64,000 nt of DNA from Adonisia turfae CCMR0081. GTDB lineage: Bacteria; Cyanobacteriota; Cyanobacteriia; Phormidesmidales; Phormidesmidaceae. Of the stretch, positions 46,949-56,032 are shown piece by piece (the stretch's first letter is position 1; each line of letters begins with the position of its first letter). The DNA lies in NCBI RefSeq assembly GCF_011009555.1, contig NZ_QXHD01000004.1:753449-817448 (forward strand). Reading direction: 5' to 3'. The position numbers and the translations under genes were made by a program. The notes under the pieces are model-generated. The model made no database searches and was not told the origin of the DNA. It worked only from the letters and a program-made list of their open reading frames with translations.

Positions 46949-49321
46949 ATGACTTTTCTTCCTTTCAAAACGGCTGCTGTGCTGGGGGCTGGTATTATGG
47001 GTACTCAGATCGCAGCTCATTTGGCAAATGCAGGATTGCAGGTATTATTGATGGATCTACCTGCTCCGAAAGGTGATAAAAATGCAGTGGTAGAAGGGGC
47101 ATTTAACAAGGCTAGAAAACTCTCCCCGCCAATTTTCTTTTCCCCTGATATGGCCCATCGGATTGAGCTCGGAAACTATCATGACCATTTTGCTCGTCTA
47201 AGCCAGGTAGATTGGGTGATTGAAGCTGTAGTTGAACGTCTGGATATTAAGCAACAGCTGATGGCCCGACTAGAACAGGTAGTGCGTTCTGATGCGGTGA
47301 TTTCTACCAATACCAGTGGGTTACCCATTGCTCAGATTGCGGATGGACGCTCCTTAGACTTTCGGCAACGATTTTTAGGGACTCACTTTTTTAACCCACC
47401 TCGTTATTTAAAACTGTTGGAACTAATCCCCACCGATGTAACCGATCCAACAGTGATGCAGCGAATGGAACGGTTTGGTCATAGCTATCTAGGCAAAGGT
47501 GTTGTTCTTGCTAAAGATACCCCTAATTTCATCGCTAATCGTATTGGCTTATTTTCCACATTTCTCGGTGTTCATGCCCTAATTGACGATGGCTACTCCA
47601 TTGAGGAGATTGATACTCTGACAGGAACATTAATTGGTCGTCCAAAATCGGCAACATTTAGAACAGCAGACTTGGTTGGCCTCGATACCTTACTCCATGT
47701 AGCTGAAAATATCTATCCAGCCATTCCCCATGATGAGCAAAGGGAGATGTTTAAGCTGCCGTCTTTGTTAAAAACGTTGGTGGAAACTGGTTCGCGAGGA
47801 GCTAAGTCAGGACAAGGGTTTTATAAAAAAGTAAAGCAGGATATTCTGTCAGTGAATCCTAAAACCTTTGCCTACGAAGCACCTCGCCCCCTTAACTTGC
47901 CAGGACTTGAGAATGTTGCACAGTTACCTAAACTGATCGATCGAGTCAGGGTGCTTTATACCCTGTTGGGTAGAGCGGGTGATTTCTTCCGTAAAACAAC
48001 ATTAGCGTTATTGAGTTATAGTGCCTGTCGTTTGCCTGAAATTGCTGATAGCCCTGCTGACGTTGACCGAGCGATGCGCTGGGGATTTGGCTGGCAAATG
48101 GGGCCGTTCGAACTATGGGATGCCATTGGCTTCCATCGAGTGCTCTATGATATACAGGCTGCAAATTTACATGTACCTGAGTGGGTTAATGAGATAGCAG
48201 CTGTAGGGGAAGGACACTTTTATCGGAGCCCCCATGGCGTACCGAGCAGTCTGCTGATGGCTGATTCAGTACTTGGGCCTGTGGGGCAACAAACGGTAGA
48301 ACAAGCTACAGATGAGATTCATCTGCCTTTGATTAAAACAACAAACAGTAAGATTTGGGAAACCTCAGAAGCAGCCCTGTTTGACATGCAGGACGGCGTT
48401 GCGCTCTATGAGTTTCGTTCTAAGGGGAACACCCTCAGCACGTCTGTTGTAGATGGGTTACAGACGGTGCTGCATATGTTGTCTCAAGATGATCAGTACC
48501 GGGGGCTTGTCATTGGGAATAACAGCGACCATTTCTGTGGTGGGGCCAACCTTGTGGAAATGGCAACAGCAGCTCAAACTGGCAACTGGTCAATGATTAC
48601 TGATTTGTTGGTGACGTTTCAGACGTTGCTACAGCAAATTCGTTACTTCCATAAACCGATTGTGGCGGCAGTGCAGGGGCGAGCCTTGGGAGGAGGTTGT
48701 GAGTTAGTAATGGCTTGTCCCCATGTGGTCGCTGCTGCCGAGAGTTATATTGGCCTTGTCGAATTAAGTGTTGGTCTCATTCCTGGGGCAACCGGTACCA
48801 CTCGTTTGGCAAAGTGGGCATCACAGCAGGCTGTGAGCGGTACAGCTCAACACATTCAGCCCTACTTGAATCATGCCTTTAAAACTGTGGCAACAGCGAC
48901 TGTTGCAGGCAGCGCCTATGAGGCAATGGAGTTAGGCTTTTTGCCTGCCCATACTCACATTGTTATGAACAATGACCAGCGTCTCTATGTGGCAAAAGAA
49001 GAGGTGCTGTGCCTTGATCGGGCAGGGTATCGTCCGCCGGCCCACGACAGTTTTTGGGTGTTAGGACAACAGGGACGTGCAGTACTCGACCATATGGCTT
49101 ACACCATGCAACAAGGGGGATTTGCTAGTGACTATGATCGATTCTTGGCAGGTCAACTGGCCTACATTTTGACTGGTGGTGATTTAACGGCTCCGGCAAG
49201 AGTATCTGAGGAGTATTTGCTGGGGTTAGAGCGGGAGGTGTTCTTGCCGTTGTTGCAACAGAAAAAAACCCAGGAGAGGATTATGCATTTATTGAAGACT
49301 AAGAAGCCGTTGCGGAATTGA
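46949..49321 (+). CDS. fadN: 3-hydroxyacyl-CoA dehydrogenase / enoyl-CoA hydratase (FadN type)
   Basis: About 790 residues from ATG 46949 (GAGGAG 7 bases upstream). The dehydrogenase part comes first: NAD-binding AAVLGAGIMGTQIAAHLANAG (about 9-29), catalytic His and Glu in THFFNPPRYLKLLELIP, and substrate domain VLAKDTPNFIANRIG. The crotonase domain is C-terminal (from about 480), with both catalytic Glu residues in GGGCELVMAC and GLVELSVG. This order and length match Bacillus FadN rather than E. coli FadB, where the hydratase comes first. It performs steps 2 and 3 of beta-oxidation. The following genes are fadA and fadE, the same order as Bacillus fadNAE. Confidence 0.93.
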   Translation: MTFLPFKTAAVLGAGIMGTQIAAHLANAGLQVLLMDLPAPKGDKNAVVEGAFNKARKLSPPIFFSPDMAHRIELGNYHDHFARLSQVDWVIEAVVERLDIKQQLMARLEQVVRSDAVISTNTSGLPIAQIADGRSLDFRQRFLGTHFFNPPRYLKLLELIPTDVTDPTVMQRMERFGHSYLGKGVVLAKDTPNFIANRIGLFSTFLGVHALIDDGYSIEEIDTLTGTLIGRPKSATFRTADLVGLDTLLHVAENIYPAIPHDEQREMFKLPSLLKTLVETGSRGAKSGQGFYKKVKQDILSVNPKTFAYEAPRPLNLPGLENVAQLPKLIDRVRVLYTLLGRAGDFFRKTTLALLSYSACRLPEIADSPADVDRAMRWGFGWQMGPFELWDAIGFHRVLYDIQAANLHVPEWVNEIAAVGEGHFYRSPHGVPSSLLMADSVLGPVGQQTVEQATDEIHLPLIKTTNSKIWETSEAALFDMQDGVALYEFRSKGNTLSTSVVDGLQTVLHMLSQDDQYRGLVIGNNSDHFCGGANLVEMATAAQTGNWSMITDLLVTFQTLLQQIRYFHKPIVAAVQGRALGGGCELVMACPHVVAAAESYIGLVELSVGLIPGATGTTRLAKWASQQAVSGTAQHIQPYLNHAFKTVATATVAGSAYEAMELGFLPAHTHIVMNNDQRLYVAKEEVLCLDRAGYRPPAHDSFWVLGQQGRAVLDHMAYTMQQGGFASDYDRFLAGQLAYILTGGDLTAPARVSEEYLLGLEREVFLPLLQQKKTQERIMHLLKTKKPLRN

Positions 49322-49340
49322 TGGTCGAGATGATTGGAAT

Positions 49341-49404
49341 GGTTGGGTTTCGTCTTGGGCACTGTGTTGAAGGTTTAGAGTCTTGTGGATCAACCCAACC
49401 TACG
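49341..49404 (+). repeat. GTTGGGTT...AACCCAAC dispersed hairpin repeat, copy B
   Basis: Arms GGTTGGGTT (49341-49349) and AACCCAACC (49392-49400) match copy A, but the loop is about 42 bases longer. It lies between fadN and fadA. Confidence 0.7.
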
Positions 49405-49450
49405 TTGTCCATTGTCCCTATGGCCTGTTGCTCATTACCTGGAGAATATC

Positions 49451-50632
49451 ATGCAAGATACTTACATTGTTGCGAGCGTACGTACAGCCGTTGGTAAGGC
49501 TCCGCGCGGTACTCTACGGCATATGCGGCCCGATGACATGGGGGCAGCAGTTGTACGCGGCGCGATCGCAAGACTCCCCAGCTTACAACCAGACCAAATC
49601 GAAGATGTAATCATGGGCTGTGCCATGCCCGAGGCAGAGCAGGGCTATAACCTGGGTCGGGTGGTGGCGCACCGGGCTGGCCTACCCTCATCAGTACCGG
49701 GCATGACGATTAATCGGCTGTGCTCGTCAGGGTTACAGACAATTGCTATGGCACACCAGGCGATTAGCTTTGGGCAGGCGGATGTGATGGTGGCTGGAGG
49801 CGTGGAGTCCATGAGCTTGATTCCCATGGGTGGGGACCGCTGGAGCCCTAACCCAGCCATGATGGCTGAAACACCCCAGGTATATACCTCTATGGGGCTC
49901 ACAGCGGAGAATGTGGCAAAGCAGTTTGAGATTTCACGGGCGGATCAAGATGTATTTGCACTGCGATCGCACCAAAACGCCATCAAAGCCATCAAGACTG
50001 GTAACTTTACCAATGAAATCATCCCCCTGACCGTCACTGACACGGTCTACCAAAATGGTGATGTCCACACCCAAACAACTCAATTCCAAGTGGATGAAGG
50101 TTACAGATCTGATACCAGCCTGGAGGCTTTGGCATTATTGCCACCTGTATTTCGGCGTGGGGGCAGCGTCACAGCCGGTAACTCCTCCCAAATGTCGGAT
50201 GGGGCTGCCGCCACGATTCTGATGAGTGCTCGCCAGGTACAGGAATTGAACCTTACGCCGATGGCGCGACTGTTGGGTTTTGCGGTTGCCGGTGTACCGC
50301 CGCAGATTATGGGAATTGGGCCGGTGGAAGCGGTGCCTAAAGTGCTGAAGCAGGTGGGGCTAAGTCTGGATGACATTGGCCTAATTGAACTTAACGAGGC
50401 GTTTGCAGCCCAAAGTCTGGCGGTCATTCGTAAGTTGGGACTTAACGAGGACATAATCAATGTGAATGGCGGTGCGATCGCACTCGGCCATCCCCTCGGC
50501 TGTAGCGGTGCGAAACTTACTGCAACATTGCTCCATGAAATGCAACGTCGCCACATCCGTTATGGCATGGTCACCATGTGTGTTGGGGGTGGCATGGGTG
50601 CCGCTGGAGTGTTTGAAAATTTGTTGCTCTAA
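49451..50632 (+). CDS. fadA: Acetyl-CoA C-acyltransferase (3-ketoacyl-CoA thiolase)
   Basis: A 393-residue thiolase from ATG 49451 (GGAG 6 bases upstream); the longer frame from GTG 49385 translates the repeat and is rejected. The acylated Cys is in NRLCSSGLQTIAMA (about 90), the His in GGAIALGHPLGCSGA, and the second Cys in MCVGGGMGAAGVFE. It cleaves 3-ketoacyl-CoA with CoA, the last step of beta-oxidation. A biosynthetic thiolase (PhaA) is an alternative from sequence alone, but the fadN/fadE neighbours and lack of phaB/phaC favour degradation. HIP1 octamers occur at 49562, 49973 and 50474. Confidence 0.92.
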   Translation: MQDTYIVASVRTAVGKAPRGTLRHMRPDDMGAAVVRGAIARLPSLQPDQIEDVIMGCAMPEAEQGYNLGRVVAHRAGLPSSVPGMTINRLCSSGLQTIAMAHQAISFGQADVMVAGGVESMSLIPMGGDRWSPNPAMMAETPQVYTSMGLTAENVAKQFEISRADQDVFALRSHQNAIKAIKTGNFTNEIIPLTVTDTVYQNGDVHTQTTQFQVDEGYRSDTSLEALALLPPVFRRGGSVTAGNSSQMSDGAAATILMSARQVQELNLTPMARLLGFAVAGVPPQIMGIGPVEAVPKVLKQVGLSLDDIGLIELNEAFAAQSLAVIRKLGLNEDIINVNGGAIALGHPLGCSGAKLTATLLHEMQRRHIRYGMVTMCVGGGMGAAGVFENLLL

Positions 50633-50762
50633 TTCATAGAGAGTGACAAAACGAGACTAGGCTTGGAAAGCGCAAGGCAGCGTTTGTTGTCAATTAGACT
50701 TCAACAAAAATACAGATTCTTCTTCATGCCCTAGTCCAGTTGTGACACAAGGGGTAAATACT

Positions 50763-53201
50763 ATGACTCTCTTGATCGTTGGTTTAATTGTTGGATTGCT
50801 TGGACTATTTGTTGTTCTGGCCTACATTAATGTGCCGATGCTGGCTTGGTTTGCCTACGCAGCATTGGTACTCGCTATCGTCCATGTGCCTTTATGGCTA
50901 TGGATTCTATTTGGCCTATTGGCCATTATTTTTAATGTGCCATTTATCCGTCAAGTAGTGATTACGGCACCCATTGCTAAAACAATCCGACTCTTTAAGT
51001 TGTTGCCAGCAATTTCAGAAACAGAACGCGCGGCTATCGAAGCAGGTACGGTCTGGGTAGATGGCGAACTGTTTTCTGGTAAACCCAACTTTAAGCGGAT
51101 TTTGGCAGAGCCTTACCCGACACTGAGTCCCCATGAACAAGTGTTTATTGATGGCCCTGTGGAACAGGTGTGCCGCATGGCCACGGACTGGGAGATCCAT
51201 CAGCGCAAAGATTTCCCCGATGATGTGTGGGCTTATCTAAGAAAAGAACGCTTCTTTGGCATGATGATTCCGTCAGAGTATGGCGGTTTGGGGTTTTCGA
51301 ATACAGCCTATAGTGCGATCATGACCAAGCTAGCATCGCGCTCATTTACCTACACAGCGACGGTAGGCGTGACGAACTCTTTAGGGCCAGCCAAGCTGCT
51401 GCTGCGCTATGGGACTAACGAGCAAAAGCAGCGCTATTTGCCAAAACTCGCCATGGGCGAAGAAATGCCTTGCTTTGCCCTAACGGAACCAACGGCTGGT
51501 TCGGATGCAGCAAGTCTGCAGTCTGGCGGTACGGTGTTTAAGGGTAAAGATGGTGAGCTATATTTGCGGTTGAACTGGCAGAAGCGATACATTACGCTGG
51601 GTGCGATCGCCACCCTCATTGGCTTAGCTGTTCGTCTCCGTGACCCCGATAATCTCCTAGGCAAAGGAGTCGATGTCGGCATTACCTGTGTCCTAGTTCC
51701 TGCAAATACTCCGGGCGTGCAACTGAGCCATCGTCATGACCCCATGGGTGTACCCTTCTATAACTCTCCAATTTCTGGTCGTAATGTAGTCTTGCCTGCG
51801 AGTCAGATTATTGGTGGTGTTGAGCGCGCTGGCCAGGGTTGGGCAATGCTGATGCAGAGTCTTGCTGCTGGTCGTGGTATCAGCTTCCCAGCCACCTGTA
51901 CTGGTATAGCCAAGCTCGTCTCGCGGGTAACCAGTGCCTACAGTGTTGTGCGCGAACAGTTTGGGTTATCCATCGGCAAATTTGAGGGTGTGGAAGACCC
52001 CCTGGCTCGCATTGGTGGTCTCACCTATTTGATGGATGCGGCGCGTCTGTATACCTGCGGTGCTGTGGACCAAGGCGAACAGCCTGCAGTGGTCTCTGCC
52101 ATTGCTAAGTATCAGTTTACTGAGCTGTCCCGCCACATTATCAATGACGGCATGGACATTCTCGGTGGTGCTGGAATCTGTCGCGGACCTCGCAATCTGT
52201 TGGCCAATATTTATACAGCAACACCGATTCCCATTACGGTTGAAGGAGCGAATATTATCACCCGCAGTTTGATGATTTATGGTCAAGGAGCGATCCGTTG
52301 TCATGGTTATATTGTCAATGAAATTGACGCTTTAGAAGACAACAACATTGCAGCCTTTGACCATGCATTTTGGCAACATGTGGGGCTTGTTTTACGAAAT
52401 CTCACCCGTGCAAAAGTCTTGGGTTGGACCCATGGCCATGGGGTGAAACCTCCCGCTCGAGGAGAAACGGCGAGATATTATCAAAAGTTGGCTTGGGCTT
52501 CGGCCACATTTGCAGCTCTATCGGATCTTGCCATGCTCACCTACGGTGGTCGACTCAAGCGTCACGAGAAAATTACAGGTCGTTTTGCCGATATGCTTTC
52601 TTGGATGTATTTAGCGACAGCCACACTCAGACGGTTTGAGGCAGAAGGGCGTCGTGAAGACGATTTACCCCTGGTTCACTGGGCGATGCACCATAGCCTT
52701 GGGCAGATTCAGCAAGCATTAGAAGGACTATTGGTAAATCTGAAGATTCCTGTTTTGGGTGGTCTGATGCGAGCCACAACGTTACCCTGGTTCCGGTTAA
52801 ACCCCATTGGTGTGATTCCTACCGATGCCCAAGGTCATGCTGTAGCTCAATTACTGCAGTCTCCTGATGGACGCAAGCACATTACTAAAGGATTGTATGT
52901 ACCCATTGATGCAGAGCAGGCACTCGGTCGACTAGAGCGTGCTTACCAGCTTTCCATTGTGGCAATGCCAATCTTTAAAAAAATCAAAACGGCACTACGC
53001 AATGGTCAGCTGAAGATTACACCACCTGTAGGTCGTGTGGAAGCGGCACTGCGAGCTGGGCTGATTACAGGCGCAGAATCTGACCTGGCGACAACTGCAG
53101 AACAGGCACAGCTGGATGCTATTCAAGTAGATGCGTTTACCTTGGCCGAGTATCAGCACATTGGCAAAGAATATATTGCAGAGGAAATAACAGACCTGTG
53201 A
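50763..53201 (+). CDS. fadE: Acyl-CoA dehydrogenase, E. coli FadE type
   Basis: About 812 residues from ATG 50763 (AAGGGG upstream), close to E. coli FadE in length. Two N-terminal membrane segments (about 3-22 and 28-55) precede the dehydrogenase fold: MIPSEYGGLGFSNTAYS, flavin-site FALTEPTAGSDAAS, DGMDILGGAGICRGPRN, and ITVEGANIITRSLMIYGQGAIRCHG, where the Glu is the expected catalytic base. The C-terminal ~200 residues are DUF1974-like, as in FadE. It catalyses the FAD-dependent first step of beta-oxidation. Its electron acceptor (ETF) is not encoded in this window. A HIP1 octamer is at 51603. Confidence 0.93.
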   Translation: MTLLIVGLIVGLLGLFVVLAYINVPMLAWFAYAALVLAIVHVPLWLWILFGLLAIIFNVPFIRQVVITAPIAKTIRLFKLLPAISETERAAIEAGTVWVDGELFSGKPNFKRILAEPYPTLSPHEQVFIDGPVEQVCRMATDWEIHQRKDFPDDVWAYLRKERFFGMMIPSEYGGLGFSNTAYSAIMTKLASRSFTYTATVGVTNSLGPAKLLLRYGTNEQKQRYLPKLAMGEEMPCFALTEPTAGSDAASLQSGGTVFKGKDGELYLRLNWQKRYITLGAIATLIGLAVRLRDPDNLLGKGVDVGITCVLVPANTPGVQLSHRHDPMGVPFYNSPISGRNVVLPASQIIGGVERAGQGWAMLMQSLAAGRGISFPATCTGIAKLVSRVTSAYSVVREQFGLSIGKFEGVEDPLARIGGLTYLMDAARLYTCGAVDQGEQPAVVSAIAKYQFTELSRHIINDGMDILGGAGICRGPRNLLANIYTATPIPITVEGANIITRSLMIYGQGAIRCHGYIVNEIDALEDNNIAAFDHAFWQHVGLVLRNLTRAKVLGWTHGHGVKPPARGETARYYQKLAWASATFAALSDLAMLTYGGRLKRHEKITGRFADMLSWMYLATATLRRFEAEGRREDDLPLVHWAMHHSLGQIQQALEGLLVNLKIPVLGGLMRATTLPWFRLNPIGVIPTDAQGHAVAQLLQSPDGRKHITKGLYVPIDAEQALGRLERAYQLSIVAMPIFKKIKTALRNGQLKITPPVGRVEAALRAGLITGAESDLATTAEQAQLDAIQVDAFTLAEYQHIGKEYIAEEITDL

Positions 53202-53243
53202 GGGCAAAGCTGTTAGAAAACATAGGACAGATACAAGGTCCTA

Positions 53244-53580
53244 CTATCCTGAATCTTGCGTCGACAAACGTCCATCTTCCATGTAAATGATACGGTCGGC
53301 AATGTCTAAAATACGATTGTCGTGGGTGACTAGTAAAATCGTACAGCCCTGCTCTTTAGCTAAGTTGTGCATAATGTCTACCACATCTCGGCCTGATTTC
53401 TTATCTAAGGCAGCTGTCGGTTCATCAGCCAACAGGATCTTAGGATGGCTGACTAGCGCACGCGCGATCGCAACTCGTTGTTTTTGTCCACCCGATAAAT
53501 CAGCAGGATAGTAATCGGTCCTCTCTTCTAGCCCAACCTGCTTCAGCATCTCTGCGGCTCGATGATGCCTGGCCTGTTTA
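53244..53580 (-). pseudogene. 5'-truncated ABC transporter ATPase (DevA/MacB/LolD type)
   Basis: Only the C-terminal half remains: signature LSGGQKQRV, Walker B KILLADEPT, D-loop AALD and H-loop VTHDNR. Walker A and the Q-loop are missing. The coding frame continues upstream of the ATG at 53549 (KQARHHRAAE) to the IS boundary at 53580 and then hits a stop inside the IS. The intact gene would be a lipoprotein- or DevBCA-type exporter ATPase; the membrane partner genes are not present. The loss coincides exactly with the IS end. Confidence 0.88.
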
Positions 53581-54836
53581 GGGCACCTCTATTTATTGAT
53601 TTTTTGAGGAATCGAGTCTCAAATAAGACTGTTATCCAGCCTTGTTTCTGGAAATCAGAATATGAAATAAACACCCCCCATGCATTGTGTCCGTTTTAGA
53701 GCTGAATATCCCATCCTTTAGGCAAATACTTCAGCCATGTCTTGTTTTTGCCAGAAGACATACCGCTTGAGATTGTAGGTCAAGTTTTTGAGGCCGAGCA
53801 TGGTTTTGGCCCTGGCTAACCCAATGGTGCGAACAACTTTGCCCCCCATCTCATTGACCATCGACCCAAATACATGTTCAACCTTGGCCCGGGTTTTTGA
53901 ACGCTCACGATTGTCCGCTATCTGCACCTCTGTTAGGGGGCGATTGCGATAGGCTCGTTCGTTAATATGGCTCTCAAAACCCATCATCTCTAACACGGTG
54001 ACAATCGCTATCGAGAGATAGGCGCTATCGGCCCAAATCTCATCATCAGAATTGTCCGCATCTAGCAGTTGACCCAATACCTGAGAATCATGAACCGAGG
54101 CATCGGTGACCGTATACCGACGAATAAACCCATGCCCCGCATCCCGATTGATATGGTTTTTATACCCGTAATGAGACGTGCCATTCTTTTTGGTCCAACG
54201 AGCCTCCACATCCTTTTGGGATAGCTTATGAGGCTTGTCCTGCCAATCCTCAGGCACCTTGCCTGCTTTGACCTCGGCATTATCGTCTCGACTATTCCGT
54301 TGTTTAGGCACTGGCACTAAGGTGGCATCGACGATTTGACCACATTGGGCTTGGTAGCCCGTTGCCTTCAGATAGGCCCCAAACTGCTCAAATAGTCCTT
54401 CCACTAACTCGGCCTGGCGTAAGCGCTCCCGAAATGACCACACCGTTTTCGCGTCTGGCACCGCATCTTCCAGGCCCAGATGTAGAAATCGCATAAATGA
54501 CAACCGGTCATTCACTTGGTATTCCAGCTCATCGTCACCAATGTTGTAGAGCTGTTGCAGGATTAACAACTTAAACATGAGGATGACATCTATCGGGCGA
54601 CGACCTGCTTTACGCTTACGGGATTTGACATACACGCTTTCTAACAGCGGTCGAAACTCATCCCACGGAATCAGCTCGTCCAGGCAGGTCAACAGGTCTT
54701 TTTTTGATTCCAGCTTTTGATGACGGATCTCAAAATCCCAAAATCCTTGTTGTCCCATCAGAAGTCTCCCTGTCAACCCTAATCCGTAACCATGATCTCA
54801 TATTGAGACTCTATTTTTGAATTAATCGAGGTGCCC
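53581..54836 (-). mobile_element. IS5-family insertion sequence, 1256 bp
   Basis: Terminal inverted repeats: GGGCACCTCTATTTATT (53581-53597) and the complement of 54820-54836 (GGGCACCTCGATTAATT) match at 15 of 17 positions. A full-length transposase lies inside. There is no target-site duplication: the flanks read TGTTTA on the left and AGGAGT on the right. The left end cuts an ABC ATPase gene and the right end cuts an AraC gene. Confidence 0.88.
53718..54758 (-). CDS. IS5-family DDE transposase
   Basis: About 346 residues from ATG 54758 (MGQQGFWDFEIRHQKLESKKD). It has an N-terminal DUF772-type helical region (KAGRRPIDVILMFKLLILQQ) and the DDE triad in IVDATLVPVP, WADSAYLS and RAKVEHVFG. The frame is uninterrupted, so the element may still be active. 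The in-frame ATG at 54776 would add six residues. Confidence 0.93.
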   Translation of the reverse strand: MGQQGFWDFEIRHQKLESKKDLLTCLDELIPWDEFRPLLESVYVKSRKRKAGRRPIDVILMFKLLILQQLYNIGDDELEYQVNDRLSFMRFLHLGLEDAVPDAKTVWSFRERLRQAELVEGLFEQFGAYLKATGYQAQCGQIVDATLVPVPKQRNSRDDNAEVKAGKVPEDWQDKPHKLSQKDVEARWTKKNGTSHYGYKNHINRDAGHGFIRRYTVTDASVHDSQVLGQLLDADNSDDEIWADSAYLSIAIVTVLEMMGFESHINERAYRNRPLTEVQIADNRERSKTRAKVEHVFGSMVNEMGGKVVRTIGLARAKTMLGLKNLTYNLKRYVFWQKQDMAEVFA

Positions 54837-55703
54837 AGGAGTTATTCCAGTAGCTTCTCGAAAATGTTTGGTCAAGTGACTTTGGCTATTGAACCCACAT
54901 TGCAAGGCAATTTCTGCGATCGCAAGTTTTGTTCCTTTTAATAACTGTTGAGCCTGCTCTACCCGCTGCTTAAGCATATACTGATGGGGGGTGATGCCCA
55001 TCGACTGCTTAAACAAGCGGCTGAAGTGAAACTGACTCATACCGGCTACCTCAGCCAGGTCTGCCAATTGAATCGACCGATCGAGATGAGCCTGAATGTA
55101 GTCTGAAATTTGCAAAATCTTGCGATCGCCTAAGTCTCCCTTATACAAAGCAACGCGAGGCTGATCAGCAGAATACTCACGGAGCAAATTGATCGCTAAC
55201 ACATTCGCCAGCGATTCCACATAAAGTTGCCCCACCCAGCCATCACCCTTATGCATCTCGCTACGTAACAGCATCAAAACTTGTTCAAGCTGAGGATCGC
55301 GCATACAAAATACTGTGCGGAGTTCCAATCGAGCTGGGTCAAGCTCTACGACAGATTGGGCCACGAACTGCAGAAACTGTGCCGGAATTTGCACATGAAA
55401 ATAGTGATCGTCCCCCTCAGCTCGATAGGACGCTGGGATCTGAGCTGGGATAATAGAAATGTCTCCTTTGGCATAGAGCCCCGTATACCGGCGGTCGCCC
55501 ACCACCTGATGAATACGGTGGGGGCGGGGGGCCAAGCAGAGGGCAATAGCATGTCGTTCCCCTTCTAGCAGGTCTGTGCCACCGGACGGTTCCTGAAATT
55601 CTTCCACCAATAACGGCTACCAGCCCAGGGTTTGGCTCGAAGCAATCGGTTTAGGTCCAGAGCTGCTCAGAGGGCTACTGTTATGCTGAGTTGCCTTTGC
55701 CAT
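54822..55703 (-). pseudogene. AraC family regulator with nonsense codon and IS-supplied 3' end
   Basis: From ATG 55703 the frame reads MAKATQHNSSPLSSSGPKPI...SQTLGW, then TAG (55617-55619, codon 29), then PLLVEEFQEP and the rest in the same frame. The long remaining part has an AraC N-terminal region (IALCLAPRPHRIHQVVGDRRYTG) and two HTH motifs (QLADLAEVAGMSQFHFSRLFK; AIAEIALQCGFNSQSHLTKHF). The protein should extend a few residues past ATGITP, but the IS begins there, and its inverted repeat encodes GHLD and the TAA stop. Translation could restart at TTG 55610 or GTG 55607, so a functional remnant is possible. Confidence 0.8.
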
Positions 55704-55777
55704 AAGACGTTTAAGACTTTTTCAAAAATTGGCCGCAAGATTCTGATAAATACGCAAGTTTCAATCAGAAAGCTATC

Positions 55778-56005
55778 TACGGTTCTCTGCAAGGTCTCCA
55801 GGATACTCAAGTACCCATGCTGCTGAATATGCTGGGCTACTGGGGCGTTGGGCTATCGGTGGGCTATGTGCTTGGCTTCCAGTTTGGGATGGGCAGTCGG
55901 GGACTATGGATCGGACAGTCGGTTGCGATCGCAGCCGTGGCTATCCTCTTCAGCTGGCGGCTTTACCAGCTAATCGGTCGCCGCAAGCATGTATTTTCGG
56001 CATAG
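55778..56005 (+). pseudogene. C-terminal fragment of a MATE efflux transporter
   Basis: The frame reads GSLQGLQDTQVPMLLNMLGYW, then GLSVGYVLGFQFGMGSRGLWIGQS, which is the last ~75 residues of a NorM/MATE multidrug transporter. Upstream of about 55775 the frame no longer resembles the family, so the first ~380 residues are missing. An ATG at 55817 could start a 62-residue peptide, but it is most likely debris. It is divergent from the AraC pseudogene. Confidence 0.7.
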
Positions 56006-56032
56006 AAATAGAGGAGACAGATGTGGAAAACA

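Noticed and set aside
49385..49450. Longer fadA reading from GTG 49385
   Set aside because: It would translate the AACCCAACC repeat; thiolases begin at the MQDTYIVAS segment, which has its own ribosome site.
50101..50556. 151-codon frame antisense to fadA
   Set aside because: The thiolase on the other strand has all catalytic motifs; the antisense translation shows no domain and starts without a ribosome site.
53202..53243. TAGGAC/GTCCTA inverted repeat after fadE
   Set aside because: The 6-bp stem has no T-run, so it is not called as a terminator.
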